Counted from the stretch's first letter, positions 34,280 through 43,729 are shown. The stretch: DNA of 64,000 bases from Fumia sp045645505 (GCA_045645505.1 JAZRIW010000018.1:62001-126000), one strand, 5' to 3'. Notes: a model not told the origin generated them from the sequence alone. A program made the numbers and translations.

Positions 34280-36028
34280 ATGGTTGCAAAATTGCTTAAG
34301 AGTGTAAGGGAGTATAAAAAAGATAGTATTTTAACTCCTTTGTTTGTAACTTTTGAGGTGATATTAGAGGTTTTTATCCCTTATCTTATGGCAAATTTAA
34401 TTGATTTTGGTATTGATAAAGGTGATATGAACTATATTTTGAAAACGGGACTTATTTTACTTTTATCAGCAATACTTTCTTTGACGTTTGGTGTGGTTGC
34501 AGGTAATAAAGCAGCTGTTGCTTCAAATGGATTTGCAAAAAATTTGCGTAAGGATATGTATTATAATGTGCAGAATTTTTCATTTACAAATATTGATAAA
34601 TTTTCCACTGCAAGTATCATAACCCGTCTTACTACCGATGTTAGCCGTGTTTCTATGGCTTATCAGATGATAATAAGAATGGTAGTGCGTTCTCCTGCTA
34701 TGCTTATTTTCTCACTTATAATGTCTTTTGGAATTGATGTAAAACTTTCGCTATTATTTTTAGCGGCTATTCCTGTATTACTTGTAGGACTTTTATTTAT
34801 TGTGAAGAAAGCTTTTCCTCTTTTTGGTAAGGTGTTTAAAATTTATGATAAATTAAATCGTGTGGTGCAGGAGAATTTAAGAGGTATCAGAGTAGTAAAA
34901 TCTTTTGTACGTGGAGAAAATGAAGAGGAAAAATTTAAAGAAATTTCCAATGATATATATGAAGGGTTTTCAAAGGCCGAAAAAACTGTTGCTTTTAATA
35001 TGCCACTTATGCAGATTGCAATGTATGCAGTAATGCTTTTGCTTTCCTGGTTTGGTGCAAGAGCAGTTGTTTTATCAGGTGCCAATCCTGATCTTGGATT
35101 AAGCACCGGTGAACTTATGGGACTTTTTACTTACGCTATGCAGATTCTTTCAAGCCTTATGTTCGTTTCGATGATTTTTGTTATGCTTACTATGTCTAAG
35201 GCTTCGGGTGAAAGAATCGTTGAAATTTTAAATGAAAAAAGTGATATTGTAAATCCTGAAAATCCCGTTACAGAAGTTAAAAATGGAGAAATTTCATTTG
35301 AAAATGTGAGCTTTAGCTATGGCAAAAATAACCAGCCTGCATTAAAAGATGCGACTTTTAAAATTAATTCAGGTGAAATGATAGGAATTTTAGGAAGTAC
35401 AGGTTCGGGAAAATCTACTTTGGTACAGCTTATTCCAAGGCTTTATGATGTTACAGAAGGTAAAGTCAGTGTAGGCGGAGTTGATGTCAGGGATTATGAT
35501 ATGAATACACTTCGTAGTGCTGTTTCTATGGTTTTGCAGAAAAACGTGCTTTTTGCAGGGACTCTTAAAGAGAATTTGCGTTGGGGTAACGCTGATGCTA
35601 CTGATGAAGAGTTGATTAAAGCTTCAAAATTAGCTCAGGCAGATGATTTTATAAATACTTTTCCTGAAAAATATGATACCATGATAGAGCAGGGCGGTAC
35701 TAATTTATCAGGTGGTCAGAAGCAGAGAGTATGTATAGCAAGAGCAATTTTAAGTAAGCCTAAAATTCTTATTTTAGATGATTCTACAAGTGCTGTCGAT
35801 ATTAAAACTGATGTGTTGATAAGAAAAGCCTTAAAAAAGGAAATTCCTGACACTACCAAAATTATCATTGCACAAAGAATTTCTTCGATTCAGGATGCGG
35901 ATAAAATTATTGTAATGGATGATGGTAAAATTTCTGCAATCGGAAAACATGAGGAACTTTTATCTGATAATGAGATTTATAAAGAAGTTTATGAATCTCA
36001 GATAAAAGGAGGTAATGGCGATGAATAG
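34280..36028 (+). CDS. ABC exporter subunit 1, with degenerate ATPase site
   Basis: A half-transporter of 582 aa: six membrane helices (residues ~15-310) and a C-terminal ATPase. Walker A is GSTGSGKST near 371, the signature LSGGQKQR is canonical, but Walker B is ILDDSTSAVD, with Asp where the catalytic Glu should be, and the H-loop is IAQRIS, with Gln for His. This is the non-catalytic partner pattern of heterodimeric exporters (LmrC, BmrC and TM287 class). The next gene, overlapping by 8 bases, supplies the intact catalytic residues. Substrate unknown; drugs, lipids or peptides are possible. Confidence 0.93.
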   Translation: MVAKLLKSVREYKKDSILTPLFVTFEVILEVFIPYLMANLIDFGIDKGDMNYILKTGLILLLSAILSLTFGVVAGNKAAVASNGFAKNLRKDMYYNVQNFSFTNIDKFSTASIITRLTTDVSRVSMAYQMIIRMVVRSPAMLIFSLIMSFGIDVKLSLLFLAAIPVLLVGLLFIVKKAFPLFGKVFKIYDKLNRVVQENLRGIRVVKSFVRGENEEEKFKEISNDIYEGFSKAEKTVAFNMPLMQIAMYAVMLLLSWFGARAVVLSGANPDLGLSTGELMGLFTYAMQILSSLMFVSMIFVMLTMSKASGERIVEILNEKSDIVNPENPVTEVKNGEISFENVSFSYGKNNQPALKDATFKINSGEMIGILGSTGSGKSTLVQLIPRLYDVTEGKVSVGGVDVRDYDMNTLRSAVSMVLQKNVLFAGTLKENLRWGNADATDEELIKASKLAQADDFINTFPEKYDTMIEQGGTNLSGGQKQRVCIARAILSKPKILILDDSTSAVDIKTDVLIRKALKKEIPDTTKIIIAQRISSIQDADKIIVMDDGKISAIGKHEELLSDNEIYKEVYESQIKGGNGDE

Positions 36029-37940
36029 ACCCAGACATGTACCGATTAATAATGGTCCAAAACAAAAAATAAGCAAAAAAACTGTAAAAAGGCTTATATC
36101 ATATTTTAAAAATTACAGACTTTCTTTTGTTGTGGTGCTTATTTGTATAGGAATAAGTGCATTGGTAGGGGTGTTTTCTTCACTTTTCCTTAAGACTCTT
36201 ATTGATGATTATATAACACCCTTACTTATTCAATCTGTACCTGATTTTTCCGGACTTTTAAGGGCAATTTTATTCATGGTGGGAATTTATCTTATCGGTG
36301 TTGTGGCAACACTTTTATATAATCTCATAATGGTAAATATAGCCCAGAGAATTCTTAAAAAAATCCGTGATGAGATGTTTTCTCATATGCAGAAACTCCC
36401 GATAAAATATTTTGACAGTAATACTTTTGGCGACGTAATGAGTCATTATACCAATGATACTGATACTTTACGTCAGATGCTGACACAGAGTATTCCTCAG
36501 GTGTTTTCTTCACTTATTACTATAGTTTCTTCGTTTTTTGCTATGCTTGCAATCAGTGTATGGCTTACGCTTATAATTTTGATTTTTGTTTTTATAATGC
36601 TTAAGATAGTAGGCAAGGTTGCTTCTAAAAGCGGAAAGTATTTCGTCAAACAGCAAAAATCTCTGGGAGATTTGAATGGATATATCGAGGAAATGATAAA
36701 CGGACAAAAAGTCGTTAAAGTTTTCTGTTATGAGCAAAAGGCAAAGGAAAAATTTGATATTAAAAATGAAGACCTTTTTGAAAATGCTTCAACCGCAAAT
36801 AAATATGCAAATATTTTAGGACCGGTTGTAAATAATATCGGACATATAACTTATGTTATTATGGCGGTAATCGGTGGAATTTTTGCTATTACAGCTATTC
36901 CAAATCTCAATTTTACAGGGGTAAACACTCTTACCTTAGGTATGATTGCTTCATTTTTACAGCTTTCAAACAGTTTCAACAGACCTGTCAGTCAGGTTTC
37001 GCAACAGATTTCTTCAATGGTTATGGCACTTGCAGGTGCACAGAGAATTTTTAATCTTTTAGATGAAGAGATTGAAAAGGATGAAGGATATGTAACTTTA
37101 GTAAATGCAGAATATAATGGCGACAAGCTTTGTGAATGTGCGAGAAGTACAGGCATCTGGGCATGGAAGCATCCTCATTCTGATGGTAGTGTTACTTATA
37201 CCGAGCTTAAAGGTGAAGTTCAGTTTTACGATGTCGATTTTGGATATACTGATGATAAAATTGTACTCCATGATATAAATCTTTATGCAAAACCCGGACA
37301 GAAGGTTGCATTTGTAGGTGCTACCGGTGCCGGAAAAACAACTATTACTAATTTGATTAACAGATTTTATGATATCGCTGACGGAAAAATTAGATATGAT
37401 GGTATAAACATTAAAAAGATACGTAAAGAGGATTTGCGTCGTTCGTTGGGTATGGTTTTACAGGATGTAAATCTTTTTACCGGTACTGTTATGGACAATT
37501 TACGTTATGGCAGGCTTGATGCTACAGATGAAGAATGTATAGCGGCGGCAAAACTTGCCAACGCCGATAGTTTTATACGTATGTTTCCAAATGGCTATGA
37601 CACAGTACTTGAAGGTGACGGTGGCGGATTGTCACAAGGTCAGAGACAGCTATTATCAATAGCAAGGGCAGCAGTTGCAAATCCACCGGTTATGATTTTG
37701 GATGAAGCAACTTCTTCCATTGATACCAGAACAGAGTCTATTGTGCAACGCGGTATGGATGCCTTGATGAAAGGCCGAACAGTATTTGTAATAGCACACA
37801 GACTTTCCACCGTAAGAAATTCTGATGTAATTATGGTGCTTGAAAATGGTAAAATTATTGAACGTGGTGACCATGAAACTCTGATTGAGCAGAAAGGTCA
37901 GTATTATCAGCTTTATACAGGTATGTTTGAATTAGAATAA
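36021..37940 (+). CDS. ABC exporter subunit 2, with catalytic ATPase site
   Basis: The partner half-transporter, 639 aa. It has six membrane helices (~35-330), Walker A GATGAGKTT near 433, Walker B MILDEATSSID with the catalytic Glu, and H-loop IAHRLS. The signature is LSQGQRQL, a variant form. So the consensus site is built from this Walker A/B/H plus the LSGGQ of subunit 1, and the degenerate site from the reverse. An extra ~40-residue segment containing CECARSTGIWAWKHPHSDG lies between the membrane and ATPase domains. I start at ATG 36021, 7 bases after AAAGGAGGT, rather than at 36015, which is one base from it. Confidence 0.93.
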   Translation: MNRPRHVPINNGPKQKISKKTVKRLISYFKNYRLSFVVVLICIGISALVGVFSSLFLKTLIDDYITPLLIQSVPDFSGLLRAILFMVGIYLIGVVATLLYNLIMVNIAQRILKKIRDEMFSHMQKLPIKYFDSNTFGDVMSHYTNDTDTLRQMLTQSIPQVFSSLITIVSSFFAMLAISVWLTLIILIFVFIMLKIVGKVASKSGKYFVKQQKSLGDLNGYIEEMINGQKVVKVFCYEQKAKEKFDIKNEDLFENASTANKYANILGPVVNNIGHITYVIMAVIGGIFAITAIPNLNFTGVNTLTLGMIASFLQLSNSFNRPVSQVSQQISSMVMALAGAQRIFNLLDEEIEKDEGYVTLVNAEYNGDKLCECARSTGIWAWKHPHSDGSVTYTELKGEVQFYDVDFGYTDDKIVLHDINLYAKPGQKVAFVGATGAGKTTITNLINRFYDIADGKIRYDGINIKKIRKEDLRRSLGMVLQDVNLFTGTVMDNLRYGRLDATDEECIAAAKLANADSFIRMFPNGYDTVLEGDGGGLSQGQRQLLSIARAAVANPPVMILDEATSSIDTRTESIVQRGMDALMKGRTVFVIAHRLSTVRNSDVIMVLENGKIIERGDHETLIEQKGQYYQLYTGMFELE

Positions 37941-37973
37941 AAAAAGGCTGTAGCTTTGCTACAGCCTTTTTTT
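37939..37973. terminator. Bidirectional terminator between the ABC operon and comEA
   Basis: GGCTGTAGC (37946-37954) pairs with 37958-37966 across a TTT loop, with A7 on one side and T7 on the other. Confidence 0.92.
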
Positions 37974-38307
37974 AAAGTGTAAGAAAGGGTAATATTCTCT
38001 CATAGGTCTTTTTGCCGATGCCTTTTACGTTAAGCAGTTCATCAATTGATTTGAAACTACCAATAGTTTCTCTGTAGGCAATTATTCTGTCAGCAATTTT
38101 ATAGCCTATCTGAGGTAGTCGCATCAAATCGTCTTTATCGGAGTTATTTAGCGAAATCGTTTCTTTTAAATCTTCAGTTGAAGAGGAGATTACTATTTCG
38201 CTACTTCCTGAAAAATAAGGTGAGGTTAATATTAAAAATCCTATCATAAAGATATTCATTAATATTGCTATTGAGATTAAGATAAGGTTTATATTTTTAT
38301 TTTTCAT
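37972..38307 (-). CDS. ComEA-like helix-hairpin-helix DNA-binding protein
   Basis: The 111 aa have one N-terminal membrane anchor (residues ~9-29, LILISIAILMNIFMIGFLIL), a short linker, and two HhH motifs: LMRLPQIGYKIADRIIAYRE near 62-81 and LLNVKGIGKKTYERILPFL near 90-108. This is the ComEA layout: a surface-anchored DNA-binding protein of natural transformation. Other competence genes are not in the window. It is the last gene of the polA-rimI-tsaD block, 5 bases after tsaD. Confidence 0.85.
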   Translation of the reverse strand: MKNKNINLILISIAILMNIFMIGFLILTSPYFSGSSEIVISSSTEDLKETISLNNSDKDDLMRLPQIGYKIADRIIAYRETIGSFKSIDELLNVKGIGKKTYERILPFLTL

Positions 38308-38312
38308 TAAAA

Positions 38313-39335
38313 CTACATCTTTTCTATATTTTTAGTAGCAACCGCATTTAAAGTAAGATCACCTATATTTCCATTTATGTATTCATAGTAGCCCTGGGCA
38401 CCTACCATAGCGGCATTGTCACCGCAGAGGTCCAGTGTGGGAACGTAAAAATCAAAGCCACGTTTTTTACATTCATTTTCAAGACACTCTCTGAGTCCTG
38501 AGTTTGCGGAAACGCCACCCGCGAGTACGATTTTTTTATAATTTAATTCTTCTGCGGCGGTCATAAGTTTTTCTGAAATCATATCACAGACAGTTTTTTG
38601 AAAAGATGCCGCCATATCGTTTACATTAATATCAGTGCCTTTTTGCTTTGCATTGTGGATAGTGTTTATTACAGCGGTTTTAAGTCCCGAAAAGCTGAAA
38701 TCATATTTACTTCCTTCAACTTTGGGCTTTGGAAGTTTATAAGTGTCAGCATTTCCAAGTTTTGAGGCTTTATCAATATAAATACCACCGGGATAGGGAA
38801 AGCCCATAGCACGTGCAGCTTTGTCAAAGGCTTCACCTGCGGCATCGTCACGCGTGCGACCAATGATTTTAAAATCTGTATAATCTTTAACCTCAATAAT
38901 ATGACTATGTCCGCCTGAGGCCACCATACATAGAAAAGGGGGCTTCAAATCAGGATGGGTTATATAGTTTGCAGCGATGTGTGAACGAATATGGTGAGTG
39001 GGAATAAGTGGAAGATCTGTTGCCATACTTAAACCTTTTGCATAATTAACCCCTACAAGCAATGCTCCTATAAGTCCCGGTGCATAGGTAACTGCGATTG
39101 CAGTTATGTCTTTAAGAGTCAGATTTGCTTCTTTTAAGGCAGATTCTACTACAAAGCAGATATCCTCACAATGGCGTCGTGATGCAATTTCAGGAACAAC
39201 GCCACCATATTTTTTATGCTCTTCTACCTGAGAGGAAATTATATTTGATAAAACCTCACGTCCGTTTTTCACAACTGCTGCGGCAGTTTCGTCGCAAGAG
39301 CTTTCGATGGCAAGAATAGTGATGTCATTAATCAT
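38313..39335 (-). CDS. tsaD: tRNA N6-threonylcarbamoyladenosine transferase TsaD
   Basis: TsaD transfers the threonylcarbamoyl group to A37 of tRNAs that read ANN codons, in a complex with TsaB and TsaE. The 340 aa start ILAIESSCDETAAAVV, and the metal ligands are in PTHHIRSHIA near residue 111. FSGLKTAV is near 212 and CGDNAAMVGAQGYY near 302. Its start overlaps the rimI stop by 4 bases. tsaB and tsaE, often in the same operon, are not here. Confidence 0.96.
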   Translation of the reverse strand: MINDITILAIESSCDETAAAVVKNGREVLSNIISSQVEEHKKYGGVVPEIASRRHCEDICFVVESALKEANLTLKDITAIAVTYAPGLIGALLVGVNYAKGLSMATDLPLIPTHHIRSHIAANYITHPDLKPPFLCMVASGGHSHIIEVKDYTDFKIIGRTRDDAAGEAFDKAARAMGFPYPGGIYIDKASKLGNADTYKLPKPKVEGSKYDFSFSGLKTAVINTIHNAKQKGTDINVNDMAASFQKTVCDMISEKLMTAAEELNYKKIVLAGGVSANSGLRECLENECKKRGFDFYVPTLDLCGDNAAMVGAQGYYEYINGNIGDLTLNAVATKNIEKM

Positions 39336-39781
39336 AAAGAGGGGTCCTCCAATATTTTTTCCATAATTATACCTGATTCTGTAGGGTTTTGATATAGTCC
39401 TTTACGCTCACCTAAAGATTTAAAACCAAATTTTTTATAAAGATTCTGAGCGGGTATGTTAGAAATTCTTACTTCGAGCATAATTCGTTTAATTTGCGTG
39501 TTTTTACAAAAATCAATCATACTTTGAATAAGGCTTGTACCGATTTTCCCTTTACGAAAATCGGGAGAAACTGCAATTCTGTTTAAATTAAGCTCGTCAA
39601 AGAAAAAGGTACTGTTTAAATATCCAACAATATTTTTATTATATTCTGCGACAACCAAAAAAGAGTTTTCTTCACGCAGAGTGCCTCTTATACTTTTCCT
39701 GCTCCAGGGGTCAGAAAAACAAGCTTGTTCCAATAAAAATACAGCTTCTACGTCTGTCTCTTCCATTTTTCGAATAATCAT
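39332..39781 (-). CDS. rimI: Ribosomal protein S18 alanine N-acetyltransferase RimI-like
   Basis: A GNAT acetyltransferase of 149 aa. The acetyl-CoA site is IAVSPDFRKGKIGTSLI (RxxGxG/A type) near residue 70-86, followed by MLEVRISNIPAQNLYKKFGF near 100-119 and LYQNP near 133, as in RimI. RimI acetylates the N-terminus of S18; conservation outside enterobacteria is partial, so the target is inferred from the pairing with tsaD. It lies 7 bases after polA and overlaps tsaD. Confidence 0.9.
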   Translation of the reverse strand: MIIRKMEETDVEAVFLLEQACFSDPWSRKSIRGTLREENSFLVVAEYNKNIVGYLNSTFFFDELNLNRIAVSPDFRKGKIGTSLIQSMIDFCKNTQIKRIMLEVRISNIPAQNLYKKFGFKSLGERKGLYQNPTESGIIMEKILEDPSL

Positions 39782-39788
39782 AACAGTT

Positions 39789-42326
39789 TTATCCTTTAGC
39801 TATATACCAGTTTTTTCCTTCTCCAATGTCAACTTCGAGATTGACGGAAAGTTTTGTTGCATTTTCCATTTCGAATTTAAGGATTTCTTTAACTTTTTCA
39901 ATTTCATCATCGAAAGCTTCTACCATAAGTTCATCGTGTACTTGTAAAATCAGCTTTGAACGCAGTTTTTCTTCCTTGAATCGATTGTAAACTTTAATCA
40001 TTGCGAGTTTGATTATGTCGGCAGCAGTACCCTGAATAGGCATATTCATTGCAACACGTTCAGAAAAACCTCTTAAAGTGGGATTTTTACTGTTGATATC
40101 GGGTAATGCGCGGGGACGATGGAAAATGGTTTCTACATATCCGTTTGTTTTAGCATCTTCAACTGATTTTTTCATATATTCGTCAACACCGCTATAAGTT
40201 TTAAGGTAATTATCTATATACTTTTTTGCCTGTTTTACTGTGACGGATATATCCTTTGAAAGAGAAAATGCAGAAATCCCGTAAACAATACCAAAATTTA
40301 TGGCCTTTGCACGACTTCTTAATTCTGACGGAACTTCATCAAAGGGAATTGAAAAGACTTGAGATGCAGTCAATCTGTGAATGTCTGTACCGTCTTTAAA
40401 TGCATTAATCATATTTTTATCATCAGAAATATGAGCGAGAATTCTGAGCTCGATTTGTGAATAGTCTGCATCAATTAAGGTGCAGTTTTCTTTTGCTACA
40501 AAGAACTTTCTCATCTCAGCACCAAGTTTAGTACGTACAGGGATATTTTGCACATTGGGTTCCAATGAACTTATACGACCTGTTCGGGTTTCGGTTTGGT
40601 TAAATGTAGTGTGAATTCGTCTGTCTTTTTGTATGCATTTTTTTAATCCTACTACATAAGTGCTGTGAAGCTTTGAAAGTTGTCGGTATTCCAGAATTTT
40701 ATCAACAATAGGGTGTAAAGGTCTTATACTTTCCAATACATCAGCATCAGTTGAATAACCTGTCTTGGTTTTCTTTTGCGGCGGAAGTTTTAAACGGTTG
40801 AAAAGCACATCTGACAGATGATGCGTAGAATTGATGTTGAAGGGAACACCGGCTAAATCAATAATTTCTATCTTAAGCTCCTCAATACGTGTGCATAAAT
40901 CTTCTCCGAAATTCAAAAGGCTTATTTCATCTATCATAAATCCTTCATGTTCCATGGAGGCTAAAACCTCACAAAGCGGAAGTTCGATGTTATTATAGAG
41001 AAATTCCATATTACGCTCTTTGATAATACTGTAAAGTAAATTACTTAACAGCATTAGTGATGCACAGTCAAGCTTATCTTCCGATAAATTTGCAGAAAAG
41101 TCAGGAATATAGACTTCACGAAGCTCTTTAAGGGAATAAGATTTGCCTGAATTATTTAAAAGATAAGCAGAAAGCTTTAAATCTGCATGTAAATTTTTAA
41201 ATGAATAACCTCTTTTAAAACAAAGTCTGTAAATGGGTTTTGCATCAAATGTAATTTTTGGCAGGTCATTTTCTGCTATTTTTTTAAAAACTTCTTCAAG
41301 GCTTTCTGTAAAATATAAAAGAGTTTTTTCATCTTTCTGGACCAAGATTGATTCAATATTATTATCGGTTGCGGATACTAAAAAATAAATCTGTTCAAGA
41401 GTATTTATTATTTCAGTATCAGGATTTTCGATTACTGAAAATTCTGATATTTCAGAAGTTGATTTGGTTTTTTTAAGGTTAAAGCTTTTTTCAACCGAAG
41501 AAAGTCCATATTTTGAGAGAAACATTGAAAGTCCTTCTGCGTTTACTTCTTTTTTAAGGTCTGAAACAGTAAACGGGAGGGGAACATCACAGAAGATTTC
41601 ACTGAGCTCGTGGCTCATAAGAGCTTCTTTACTTTGTTCTGAAATCAGATTTTTTATGCGGGGTGTCGCAAGAACACTATCTAAATTATCTAAAATGTTT
41701 TGCAGGCTGTGGTGATTTTTAATGAGAGTAATAGCAGTTTTTTCACCTATACCTTTGACTCCTGGGATATTGTCAGAACTATCACCCATAAGTGATTTTA
41801 CTTCAATGAGCTGTTTTGGGGTTATTTCATATTGTTTTAAAACAGTTTCCGGTGTGTAGAGAATATCACCTTTATTGGAAGCTAAATTTACTGAGACTTT
41901 GTCACTCACAAGCTGGAGTGAATCACGGTCACCGGTTGCAATAATACATGTTACATCATCGTGGGTATCTGCATATTTTGCGAGTGTACCTAATATATCG
42001 TCTGCTTCATAACCTTCAATGCCAACTGTTGTGCCACCTGCTAAAGTCACAAATTCTTTGCCGAGAGGGAATTGTACTAAAAGTTCGTTGTCAGTAGGGC
42101 CACGGGTACCTTTATAGTCGGAATACATTTTGTGTCTGAATGTCGGAGCATGAACATCAAAAGCGGCAATGGTAACATCGGGGTTAAATGTAGTTATAAG
42201 TTTATGATATGTTTTTGCAAACCCCAACAAAGCGTTTGTGGGGGTTCCGTCAGGGGCAGAAAGATGCCTTATTGCAAAAAAGGCACGATTCATAAGTGAA
42301 TTAAAATCAATTGCGAGAATCTTCAT
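39789..42326 (-). CDS. polA: DNA polymerase I
   Basis: An A-family polymerase for gap filling and primer removal. The 845 aa hold an N-terminal 5'-3' exonuclease (IDFNSLMNRAFFA at the start, YEADDILGT near 104, SDNIPGVKGIGEKTA near 185) and a polymerase domain with motif A DYSQIELRILAH near 620, motif B RAKAINFGIVYG near 670 and motif C QVHDELMVE near 795. The middle domain lacks the DxE exonuclease motif expected near residue 310 (the region reads YFLVSATD), so 3'-5' proofreading is probably absent, as in Bacillus and Thermus enzymes. It heads the polA-rimI-tsaD-comEA unit. Confidence 0.96.
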   Translation of the reverse strand: MKILAIDFNSLMNRAFFAIRHLSAPDGTPTNALLGFAKTYHKLITTFNPDVTIAAFDVHAPTFRHKMYSDYKGTRGPTDNELLVQFPLGKEFVTLAGGTTVGIEGYEADDILGTLAKYADTHDDVTCIIATGDRDSLQLVSDKVSVNLASNKGDILYTPETVLKQYEITPKQLIEVKSLMGDSSDNIPGVKGIGEKTAITLIKNHHSLQNILDNLDSVLATPRIKNLISEQSKEALMSHELSEIFCDVPLPFTVSDLKKEVNAEGLSMFLSKYGLSSVEKSFNLKKTKSTSEISEFSVIENPDTEIINTLEQIYFLVSATDNNIESILVQKDEKTLLYFTESLEEVFKKIAENDLPKITFDAKPIYRLCFKRGYSFKNLHADLKLSAYLLNNSGKSYSLKELREVYIPDFSANLSEDKLDCASLMLLSNLLYSIIKERNMEFLYNNIELPLCEVLASMEHEGFMIDEISLLNFGEDLCTRIEELKIEIIDLAGVPFNINSTHHLSDVLFNRLKLPPQKKTKTGYSTDADVLESIRPLHPIVDKILEYRQLSKLHSTYVVGLKKCIQKDRRIHTTFNQTETRTGRISSLEPNVQNIPVRTKLGAEMRKFFVAKENCTLIDADYSQIELRILAHISDDKNMINAFKDGTDIHRLTASQVFSIPFDEVPSELRSRAKAINFGIVYGISAFSLSKDISVTVKQAKKYIDNYLKTYSGVDEYMKKSVEDAKTNGYVETIFHRPRALPDINSKNPTLRGFSERVAMNMPIQGTAADIIKLAMIKVYNRFKEEKLRSKLILQVHDELMVEAFDDEIEKVKEILKFEMENATKLSVNLEVDIGEGKNWYIAKG

Positions 42327-42344
42327 AGAAAAACCCCTTTTCTG

Positions 42345-42372
42345 TTGACATTTTTTATTTTGATAATATAAT
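42345..42372 (+). promoter_or_regulatory. dus promoter
   Basis: TTGACA (42345-42350) and TATAAT (42367-42372) are 16 bases apart. Its -10 and start site overlap those of the opposing polA promoter. Confidence 0.75.
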
Positions 42373-42376
42373 GATT

Positions 42377-42405
42377 ATTATATCACAAATTCTCTTAATT
42401 TACAA
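42377..42405 (-). promoter_or_regulatory. polA promoter
   Basis: On the minus strand TTGTAA (42400-42405) and TATAAT (42377-42382) are 17 bases apart, with TG just upstream of the -10. It faces the dus promoter with only 4 bases between the two -10 boxes. Confidence 0.7.
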
Positions 42406-42425
42406 TAAATTTTGGTGAAGGAAAA

Positions 42426-43406
42426 ATGAAGACTGTTAAAATTGGAAATGTTGAGATAAAGAAAACTGCAGCACTTGCTCCTATGGCATCGGTGGCGGAC
42501 AGAGCGTATCGCGAAATATGTAAGGAGTGGGGTGCTTCGTATATAGTAGGTGAGCTTGCATCTGCAAAAGCTTTAAGTTTTTCTGACAGAAAAACTGAGG
42601 AGCTTTTATTTGTGTCTGAAAAAGAGCATCCTATGGCTATACAGCTTTTTGGAAATGAGCCTGATATTATGGCAAAGGCTGCTATAAAAGCTTTGAAGTA
42701 TAAACCTGATATAATTGATATAAATATGGGTTGTCCTGTTCCTAAGGTTGCGGGAAATGGCTCAGGTGCGGCACTTATGAAAAATCCGCAACTTTCATAT
42801 GATATAGTGCGTGAAGTGGTGAGCGTTTCGAGTGTTCCTGTTACTGTTAAAATCAGAAAAGGCTGGGACGAAAACTCTGTTAATGCAGTTTCCTTTTCGG
42901 AACTTATGGAAAAAGCGGGAGCGTCGGCTATTACTGTCCATGGAAGGACAAAAAATCAGATGTATAAACCTTTTTCTGATTCATCGATAATTAAAGAGGT
43001 TAAGAAAGCAGTTTCGATACCCGTAATTGGAAATGGGGATATTTTAACTGTTGAAGATGCAGTCAGAATGTATGAGGAAACTGATTGTGACCTTGTTATG
43101 ATAGGAAGGGGAAGTTACGGAAACCCTTTTTTGTTTAAGCAAATTGAGGAATATCTGGAAAAAGGTGAGTTTTCTGTTTTTTTGTCATTTGAAGAACGTT
43201 TAGCTGTTATGAGAAAACAAATCGCCCTTGCAGTAGAGTACAAAGGCGAATATATTGCGATGCGCGAAAGCAGAAGAACAGCATCTTTTTATTTAAAGGG
43301 AATTCCCGGTGCCGCAAAGCTTCGTAATATGTGCGGACAATTAAGAACACTTTCAGATCTTGATAAAATTATAGAATCAGCGCTTTTAAATGCAAGTAAT
43401 AATTAA
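42426..43406 (+). CDS. dus: tRNA-dihydrouridine synthase
   Basis: A flavin enzyme reducing uridines in the tRNA D-loop with NADPH. The 326 aa form an FMN barrel starting LAPMASVADRAYREICKEWGA. The signature DINMGCPVPKVAGNGSGAALMK near residue 99 holds the catalytic cysteine, VTVHGRTKNQMY is near 174, and the FMN phosphate site IGNGDI is near 204. It resembles the DusB group. It is transcribed from the promoter overlapping that of polA. Confidence 0.93.
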   Translation: MKTVKIGNVEIKKTAALAPMASVADRAYREICKEWGASYIVGELASAKALSFSDRKTEELLFVSEKEHPMAIQLFGNEPDIMAKAAIKALKYKPDIIDINMGCPVPKVAGNGSGAALMKNPQLSYDIVREVVSVSSVPVTVKIRKGWDENSVNAVSFSELMEKAGASAITVHGRTKNQMYKPFSDSSIIKEVKKAVSIPVIGNGDILTVEDAVRMYEETDCDLVMIGRGSYGNPFLFKQIEEYLEKGEFSVFLSFEERLAVMRKQIALAVEYKGEYIAMRESRRTASFYLKGIPGAAKLRNMCGQLRTLSDLDKIIESALLNASNN

Positions 43407-43486
43407 GAATATTAAAATAAATAAGGATAATTTAATTTTAGGTGAATATAAATATTGTATCAAGGTAATACTTGTAATGTGAAAAA

Positions 43487-43546
43487 AAGAGATAAGCTTA
43501 TATAACTGTGCGTCAGCGGAGACCTTTTATATAAGTTTTATCTCTT
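43487..43546 (+). ncRNA. Candidate structured RNA downstream of dus
   Basis: Two stacked 9-bp stems (43487-43495 with 43538-43546, and 43497-43505 with 43527-43535) enclose a 21-base, relatively GC-rich loop at 43506-43526. The 3' side is followed by CTTTTCTC rather than a clean T-run. It may be the dus terminator, a processed 3' UTR RNA or an independent small RNA. Confidence 0.4.
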
Positions 43547-43576
43547 CTTTTCTCTGAAAAGAATCAAGTAATATGA

Positions 43577-43607
43577 AAAATCCCATCACAAATGTGATGG
43601 GATTTTC
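43577..43607. terminator. Terminator between dus and the tRNA genes
   Basis: TCCCATCAC (43581-43589) pairs with 43594-43602 across a 4-base loop, with A's to the left and T's to the right. It serves the minus-strand tRNA genes and probably the plus-strand dus transcript. Confidence 0.88.
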
Positions 43608-43608
43608 T

Positions 43609-43702
43609 TGGCGGAGTTGGAGAGACTCGAACTCTCGCGCCGGGGATTAGCCGACCTACTCCCTTAGCAGGGGAGCCTCGTCACCATCTTGAGTACAACT
43701 CC
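43609..43702 (-). tRNA. tRNA-Ser (anticodon GCU)
   Basis: The minus strand folds as a 94-base tRNA with a long variable arm. The acceptor GGAGTTG pairs with CAACTCC, the discriminator is G and CCA is encoded. The anticodon loop CTGCTAA gives GCU (genomic 43666-43668), reading AGC and AGU serine codons. The T-arm GAGAGTTCGAGTCTCTC is perfect. Confidence 0.95.
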
Positions 43703-43729
43703 ATGGTAGCGTTAAGCTTAAAAATAATG

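Noticed and set aside
41464..41715. Plus-strand open frame inside polA
   Set aside because: Overlaps the degenerate exonuclease region of polA and has no start signal.
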